A DNA stretch of 9,895 bases from an uncultured Lachnospiraceae bacterium (GTDB lineage: Bacteria > Bacillota > Clostridia > Lachnospirales > Lachnospiraceae): positions 1 to 9,895 of the forward strand of contig CACYBJ010000032.1 in the NCBI GenBank assembly GCA_902772565.1, given 5' to 3'. This document shows, piece after piece, positions 6,216-9,895 of this stretch. The stretch's first letter is position 1; the number at the start of each line of letters is the position of its first letter. The notes under the pieces are model-generated. The model saw only the letters and a list, made by a program, of their open reading frames with translations. It did no database searches and was not told the DNA's origin. The translations under genes and the position numbers were made by a program.

Positions 6216-6222
6216 TTTACTG

Positions 6223-6231
6223 ATTATATCA
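6223..6231 (-). promoter_or_regulatory. Extended -10 promoter of the AraC-family gene
   Basis: On the - strand TGATATAAT reads at 6231-6223: a perfect TATAAT with the TG extension. No good -35 is present; TGTAAC at 6253-6248 is the nearest candidate at 19 bp. Transcription would start near 6216, leaving about 137 nt of leader before ATG 6078. Confidence 0.5.
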
Positions 6232-6248
6232 TAAAAAATCCTCAGGTG

Positions 6249-6277
6249 TTACATTTCCAATCGATAAAGTATGTAAA
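6249..6277 (+). promoter_or_regulatory. Candidate promoter of the first ABC exporter gene
   Basis: TTACAT (6249-6254) and TGTAAA (6272-6277) are 17 bp apart. Transcription would start near 6284, immediately before the folded leader element. A second option is TTGTTC (6200) with TTATAT (6224), which would overlap the AraC promoter. The weak match is consistent with a promoter that needs an activator such as the adjacent AraC protein. Confidence 0.35.
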
Positions 6278-6293
6278 TTAAAGTTTTTTCTTT

Positions 6294-6352
6294 TAAACCT
6301 CCGGATGATGTTGCAGGTGCGTCATCGGGGCGGGAAGTACGCCTGCGGTTTA
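6294..6352 (+). ncRNA. Structured leader element, copy 1, with potential pseudoknot
   Basis: GATGATGT (6304-6311) pairs with GCGTCATC (6319-6326), 8 bp including two G-U pairs, with the 7-nt loop TGCAGGT. The loop bases GCAGGT (6313-6318) can pair with GCCTGC (6341-6346), forming an H-type pseudoknot. A third helix, TAAACC (6294-6299) with GGTTTA (6347-6352), would close the whole element. The linker contains GCGGGAAG. The element ends 7 nt before the likely start codon of the ABC gene, where no Shine-Dalgarno sequence is visible. A second copy precedes the next ABC gene with compensating base changes. It could be a riboswitch-like or other translational control element; the class is not known to me. 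Confidence 0.6.
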
Positions 6353-6358
6353 CATGAC

Positions 6359-8146
6359 ATGAATGATCTGAAACTCAAAAAATTTCCAAAAGGAAAGCTT
6401 GCATGGCTTTGGGAAAATATGCATGGAGTTCGCGGTATCTATATTATCGCAATGCTTGGAACCGTGCTCTATAACGTCATGCAGTTAACCGTTCCTTTCT
6501 TTTCCGGAAAGATCATAGACAGGTTCTTGAGCGGAAAGAATGCCGCAGCCAATCTTCAGAATCACCGTGACGAGTTTTATATGCTTTTGGGATTGATGAT
6601 AGGTCTTACGGTACTCAGAACCATCGTTGTTTACCTTGACTGCATGGCCTATGAACACGTTTCCCAGAAAGTGCTTTTCAGAGTAAGAACCTTTCTTTTT
6701 GACAAACTTGAAAGACAGGACATGACCTTTTACAGCACCTATCGTACCGGTGACCTTATGACCAGAGTTACCGGCGATTTGGATGCGGTGCGCCACATGA
6801 CTGCCTGGGTTGTGAGAGTGCTTATCGAATCCTTCTCGCTCTACCTTTCGGCAGCGGTTTATTTCCTGCTTATCGATGTGAAGATGGCTCTTTCCATTCT
6901 GGTTATTTCGCCTTTCGTATTCCTGATCGTGGTGGCTTTCAGAGCAAAGGTTGCACCCTGGCATCGTGCCCTTCGTGAAAAACTTGCGGGACTTAACACC
7001 ATTGCCCAGGAAAACATTTCCGGCAACAGAGTGGTGAAGGCATTTGCCAGAGAAGATTACGAAATAGAAAAGTTCGACAAGGCCAACAGTGATTACCGTG
7101 AAGCCAATAAAAAGACTGCCATGGTATGGATTAAGTTCTTCCCTTACATTGAAGGCATCGCCCGCCTTATGCCTGTGGTTATGCTTGGCGTCGGCGGCAT
7201 GTTCCTTATTAAGGGTGAACTTTCCATGGGCGAATATGTGGCATTCTCCGGACTTATCTGGGCTATTTCAAACCCAATGGGCATGATGGGTAACATCATG
7301 AACGAATTTCAGCGTTTCTCGGCAGCATCCGACAAGGTTATGGAAATCTATTATTCCGAGCCGGGAATCAAGGATTCGGCAGATGCCGTAGCCCATCCGG
7401 AACGTTTCAAAGGCAAGATTGAATTTAGGAACGTATCCTTCAAATACGAGGACGGCAACATCCCTGTAATAAACGACGTATCCTTTACCGCCGAGCCCGG
7501 ACAGACCATTGCGATCATGGGTGAGACAGGCTGCGGAAAGACTACCCTCATAAGCCTTATTCCAAGATTCTTTGAGGCTACTTCCGGAGATGTGTTTATT
7601 GACGGAGAGAATGTTAAGAATTACAAACTTAAGGATCTGCGAAGCAACATAGGTCTTGCAACCCAGGACGTGCTTCTTTATTCCGAAACCATAGAGGGCA
7701 ACATTGCTTATGGCGATGATACTCTTAAACACAGGCAGGTCGTAAGATTTGCAAAATATTCGGCTGCGGATGATTTTATTTCGAAAATGCCCGAAGGTTA
7801 TGAAACCGTAGTAGGAGAGCGTGGCGTCGGTCTTTCCGGCGGACAGAAGCAGAGAATTTCTCTTGCCCGCGCCTTGGCTGTTCGTCCGTCTATTCTGATA
7901 CTGGACGATACTACATCTGCCGTGGATCTCGAAACGGAAAAGCAGATTCAGAAAGCCCTCGGCAACCTGGATTTTGAAACCACGAAAATAATAATCGCAC
8001 AGAGAGTATCCACGTCCAAAAACGCCGATAAAATTCTTATTATCAAGGACGGACGTATTGCGGAAGAAGGTTCCCACGATGAACTCATTGCAAAGGGCGG
8101 ATACTACAGCGAACTGGTTAAGTTGCAGTTGGGATCGGTCTCATAA
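6359..8146 (+). CDS. ABC exporter half-transporter, subunit with degenerate ATPase site
   Basis: From ATG 6359 the protein is 595 residues, the standard size of a fused membrane-plus-ATPase half-exporter. Residues about 25-310 form the six-helix exporter domain. The nucleotide-binding domain (about 345-590) has Walker A GETGCGKTT (388-396), Q-loop TQDVLL, intact signature LSGGQ (492-496) and Walker B ILILDD. Asp517 replaces the catalytic Glu, and Gln548 (IIAQRVST) replaces the H-loop His. This pattern is known from the degenerate-site partner of heterodimeric multidrug exporters such as LmrC, BmrC and TM287. The substrate is unknown; drugs, peptides or lipids are possible. The start is uncertain: an open frame extends to ATG 6305, but that extension overlies the folded leader, and neither start has a ribosome binding site. 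Likely co-transcribed with the next gene. Confidence 0.93.
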   Translation: MNDLKLKKFPKGKLAWLWENMHGVRGIYIIAMLGTVLYNVMQLTVPFFSGKIIDRFLSGKNAAANLQNHRDEFYMLLGLMIGLTVLRTIVVYLDCMAYEHVSQKVLFRVRTFLFDKLERQDMTFYSTYRTGDLMTRVTGDLDAVRHMTAWVVRVLIESFSLYLSAAVYFLLIDVKMALSILVISPFVFLIVVAFRAKVAPWHRALREKLAGLNTIAQENISGNRVVKAFAREDYEIEKFDKANSDYREANKKTAMVWIKFFPYIEGIARLMPVVMLGVGGMFLIKGELSMGEYVAFSGLIWAISNPMGMMGNIMNEFQRFSAASDKVMEIYYSEPGIKDSADAVAHPERFKGKIEFRNVSFKYEDGNIPVINDVSFTAEPGQTIAIMGETGCGKTTLISLIPRFFEATSGDVFIDGENVKNYKLKDLRSNIGLATQDVLLYSETIEGNIAYGDDTLKHRQVVRFAKYSAADDFISKMPEGYETVVGERGVGLSGGQKQRISLARALAVRPSILILDDTTSAVDLETEKQIQKALGNLDFETTKIIIAQRVSTSKNADKILIIKDGRIAEEGSHDELIAKGGYYSELVKLQLGSVS

Positions 8147-8185
8147 CAGTCTGATTTTTGACTTGATTCGTTTTACGAAGTGACA
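8147..8185 (+). other. Spacer between the ABC genes, upstream of leader copy 2
   Basis: The stretch carries a small TTCG...CGAA hairpin (8167-8179) and TTGACT (8158-8163), a fair -35 without a matching -10 at normal distance. I see neither a terminator nor a convincing promoter, so the two ABC genes are probably on one transcript. Confidence 0.4.
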
Positions 8186-8256
8186 GTTTGAAAGCTTTCT
8201 TTCAAACCCCGGGGTGATGCTGCAGGCGCATCATCAAACGGAAAGCAGGCCTGCGG
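8186..8256 (+). ncRNA. Structured leader element, copy 2, with potential pseudoknot
   Basis: It opens with a perfect 9-bp hairpin, GTTTGAAAG (8186-8194) with CTTTCAAAC (8199-8207), loop CTTT. Next GGTGATGC (8213-8220) pairs with GCATCATC (8228-8235), 8 bp with one G-U pair and loop TGCAGGC. Loop bases GCAGGC (8222-8227) pair fully with GCCTGC (8249-8254). Compared with copy 1, A-U becomes G-U, U-G becomes U-A and U-G becomes C-G in the stem, and U-G becomes C-G in the pseudoknot, so all pairs survive. The linker shares CGG-AAG with copy 1 but is 1 nt shorter. The copy-1 closing helix is not possible here. The next gene starts at 8258 or 8270. Confidence 0.6.
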
Positions 8257-8269
8257 CATGGTACAGATA

Positions 8270-9895
8270 ATGGCAAGAAATACCTACAAACAGGACGAAG
8301 AACTGGTCGAGGCTTTTAATATAAAGCACCTTCTTCGCGCCTCGGTGTATATCAAAAAATATCTAAAGGTAATGATCATCGCCCTTTTCCTTTCCGGTCT
8401 TGGCGGTGCCTTCGGATACCTTGCGCCCATGATAGTAAAGCATGCGCTGGATGTGGCGGTCCCTGACAAGAATACAAAGCTTCTTATGATGCTTGTGGCA
8501 TTGCTTGCGGGACTGTACATACTGAGTGTTATTTTCGTGGTAATACGAAGTACCGTAATGGTTAACGTGAGCCAGAATATTATTTACGATATCAGGCGCG
8601 ATCTGTTTTCGCATCTGCAGGAACTGCCCTTTGATTATTACGACAACAGACCTCACGGAAAGATTCTTATCCGCGTGGTCAATTATGTAAATTCCGTTTC
8701 GGATATGCTTTCAAACGGACTCATAAACATTGTTCTCGAAGGCTTTAACCTGGTGTTTATCATAGTCTTTATGTTTATGGCAGATGTGCAGCTTGCCCTT
8801 GTGGTAATGTGCGGCGTGCCGGTGCTGGCAGTGTTTATGTTCTGGGTTAAGAATAAGCAGAGAAAGGCCTGGCAGGCGGTTTCCAACAAGAATTCAAATC
8901 TTAACGCCTACCTTCAGGAGAATATAGTTGGCGCGAAGATTACCCAGATATTTGCAAGGGAAGATGAGAACGCGGAAATCTTCGAAGAACTTTCCGATGA
9001 CTGCAGAACCACCTGGTTTACAGCCGTTAAGTATTCAAACCTTGTGTGGCCGGGAATCGATACCATTTCGGTTTTCGTTCGCGCGGCAATCTTTCTTTTC
9101 GGTCTGATTCTTTTCGGCCAGGGCGCCAAATCTCTGGGTACCATAGTTGCGGTTTCAAGTTACGCCGCATACTTCTGGCAGCCCATTATGAACCTTGGAA
9201 ACATTTTCAACAACTTTATTAACAACATTGCCTATCTTGAGAGAATCTTTGAGACCATAGACGAGCCGGTTTCCATCCGCGACAAAGAAGGTGCATCCGA
9301 ACTCGGTGAGATCAAGGGAGACGTTACTTTTGAAAACGTAACCTTCGGATACGAAGAAGACAAGACCGTACTCAGCAACGTAAGTTTTACGGTTAAAGCA
9401 GGAGAGAGTGTGGCTCTTGTAGGTCCCACAGGTGCCGGCAAGAGTACCATTGTAAACCTTATATCCAGATTCTATGATGTAAATTCCGGAAGGATTCTAA
9501 TTGATGGTCAGGATATATCCGAGGTTACTCTTAAGTCCCTTCGGTCCCAGATGGGCATTATGATGCAGGACAGCTTCATTTTCTCGGGAACCATAGGTGA
9601 CAATATCCGTTACAGTAAGCTTGACGCAAGCGAAAAGGAAATCTACCGGGCAGCCAAAACCGTGTGCGCCGATGATTTCATAAGGAAAATGAGCGACGGA
9701 TACGATACCGCCGTAAAGGAGAGAGGCTCCACCCTCAGTGAAGGCGAAAAGCAGCTCATCAGCTTTGCAAGAACTGTGCTTTCGGATCCGCGAATTCTGA
9801 TTCTTGATGAGGCTACTTCCAGCATAGACGTTCAGACAGAAAGAGCACTGCAAAAGGGTCTTGATGCCATGCTTAAAGGCAGGACATCCTTTATC
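8270..9895 (+). CDS. ABC exporter half-transporter, subunit with intact catalytic Glu (3' end beyond window)
   Basis: The window holds 542 residues; about 50 more, including the H-loop, are expected beyond it. An exporter membrane domain occupies about residues 30-315. The ATPase domain shows Walker A GPTGAGKST (385-393), Q-loop MMQDSFIF, a non-canonical signature LSEGE (489-493) and Walker B ILILDEATSSID with catalytic Glu514. The altered signature pairs with the degenerate Walker B site of the preceding subunit, while this subunit's catalytic site pairs with that subunit's intact LSGGQ: the heterodimer pattern of LmrD, BmrD or TM288. ATG 8270 gives MARNTYKQDEEL; an in-frame ATG at 8258 adds four residues. 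Neither has a clear ribosome binding site. A 17-codon reading frame from ATG 8217 ends in TAA overlapping ATG 8270, so translational coupling is possible. Confidence 0.93.
   Translation, partial: MARNTYKQDEELVEAFNIKHLLRASVYIKKYLKVMIIALFLSGLGGAFGYLAPMIVKHALDVAVPDKNTKLLMMLVALLAGLYILSVIFVVIRSTVMVNVSQNIIYDIRRDLFSHLQELPFDYYDNRPHGKILIRVVNYVNSVSDMLSNGLINIVLEGFNLVFIIVFMFMADVQLALVVMCGVPVLAVFMFWVKNKQRKAWQAVSNKNSNLNAYLQENIVGAKITQIFAREDENAEIFEELSDDCRTTWFTAVKYSNLVWPGIDTISVFVRAAIFLFGLILFGQGAKSLGTIVAVSSYAAYFWQPIMNLGNIFNNFINNIAYLERIFETIDEPVSIRDKEGASELGEIKGDVTFENVTFGYEEDKTVLSNVSFTVKAGESVALVGPTGAGKSTIVNLISRFYDVNSGRILIDGQDISEVTLKSLRSQMGIMMQDSFIFSGTIGDNIRYSKLDASEKEIYRAAKTVCADDFIRKMSDGYDTAVKERGSTLSEGEKQLISFARTVLSDPRILILDEATSSIDVQTERALQKGLDAMLKGRTSFI

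Noticed and set aside
6294..6352. Assignment of the leader to preQ1, fluoride, guanidine or SAM riboswitch classes
   Set aside because: The conserved loop and linker do not match the consensus of these classes as I recall them, and the downstream genes do not fit most of them. No class is claimed.
6305..6358. ATG 6305 as start of the first ABC gene
   Set aside because: The extra 18 residues are encoded by the folded leader, have no ribosome binding site, and the second ABC gene lacks an equivalent in-frame extension. Kept as an alternative only.
7268..8077. A 269-codon open frame on the - strand inside the first ABC gene
   Set aside because: It lies antisense to the ATPase domain with all its motifs. 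Its translation shows no domain I recognise, and it is a typical shadow of a codon-biased gene.

Overview
The window looks like chromosomal DNA from a Gram-positive anaerobe of the Clostridia, most likely Lachnospiraceae. This is inference, not a database match. It rests on the SufU-type (not IscU-type) Fe-S scaffold, the Rpn-nuclease tail with a Gly-Arg-Glu repeat, the tandem heterodimeric ABC exporter, clear GGAGG-like ribosome binding sites on several genes, and compact U-tailed terminators between short transcription units.

Layout, left to right. Positions 1-585 hold the decayed C-terminal end of an Rpn-family nuclease/transposase and a strong terminator. Positions 638-1744 are a self-contained WYL-domain regulator gene with a 12-bp tandem repeat against its promoter and its own terminator. 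Positions 1745-1967 are non-coding and structured: one GC-rich hairpin, then nearly three copies of a 50-bp unit that each fold into two hairpins, then a terminator. Positions 2049-4107 encode a CbxX/CfxQ-type AAA+ ATPase with an apparently degenerate second AAA-like domain at its N-terminus. Positions 4124-5227 are a three-gene operon: SufU, a two-helix membrane protein and a small CxxC protein. The operon ends in a hairpin shared with the convergent AraC-family gene at 5209-6078. From 6223 the AraC gene diverges from two consecutive ABC exporter half-transporters (6359-8146 and 8270 to the window end).

The two ABC half-transporters have complementary defects typical of heterodimeric exporters. 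The first has Asp in place of the catalytic Glu and Gln in place of the H-loop His but keeps an intact LSGGQ. The second keeps the catalytic Glu but has LSEGE. Together they should form one working ATPase site and one degenerate site. The divergent AraC protein is the obvious candidate regulator.

The most striking signal is an RNA-like element that occurs twice, once before each ABC half-gene (about 6294-6352 and 8186-8256). Both copies can form an 8-bp stem with a 7-nt TGCAGGY loop that can pair with a downstream GCCTGC. Every difference between the copies inside the paired parts keeps the pairing. Neither ABC gene has a recognisable Shine-Dalgarno sequence near its likely start, so the element may control translation. 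I could not match it to a known riboswitch class from memory. The second notable signal is the 50-bp double-hairpin array at 1781-1925, where substitutions between copies in the stems also preserve pairing.
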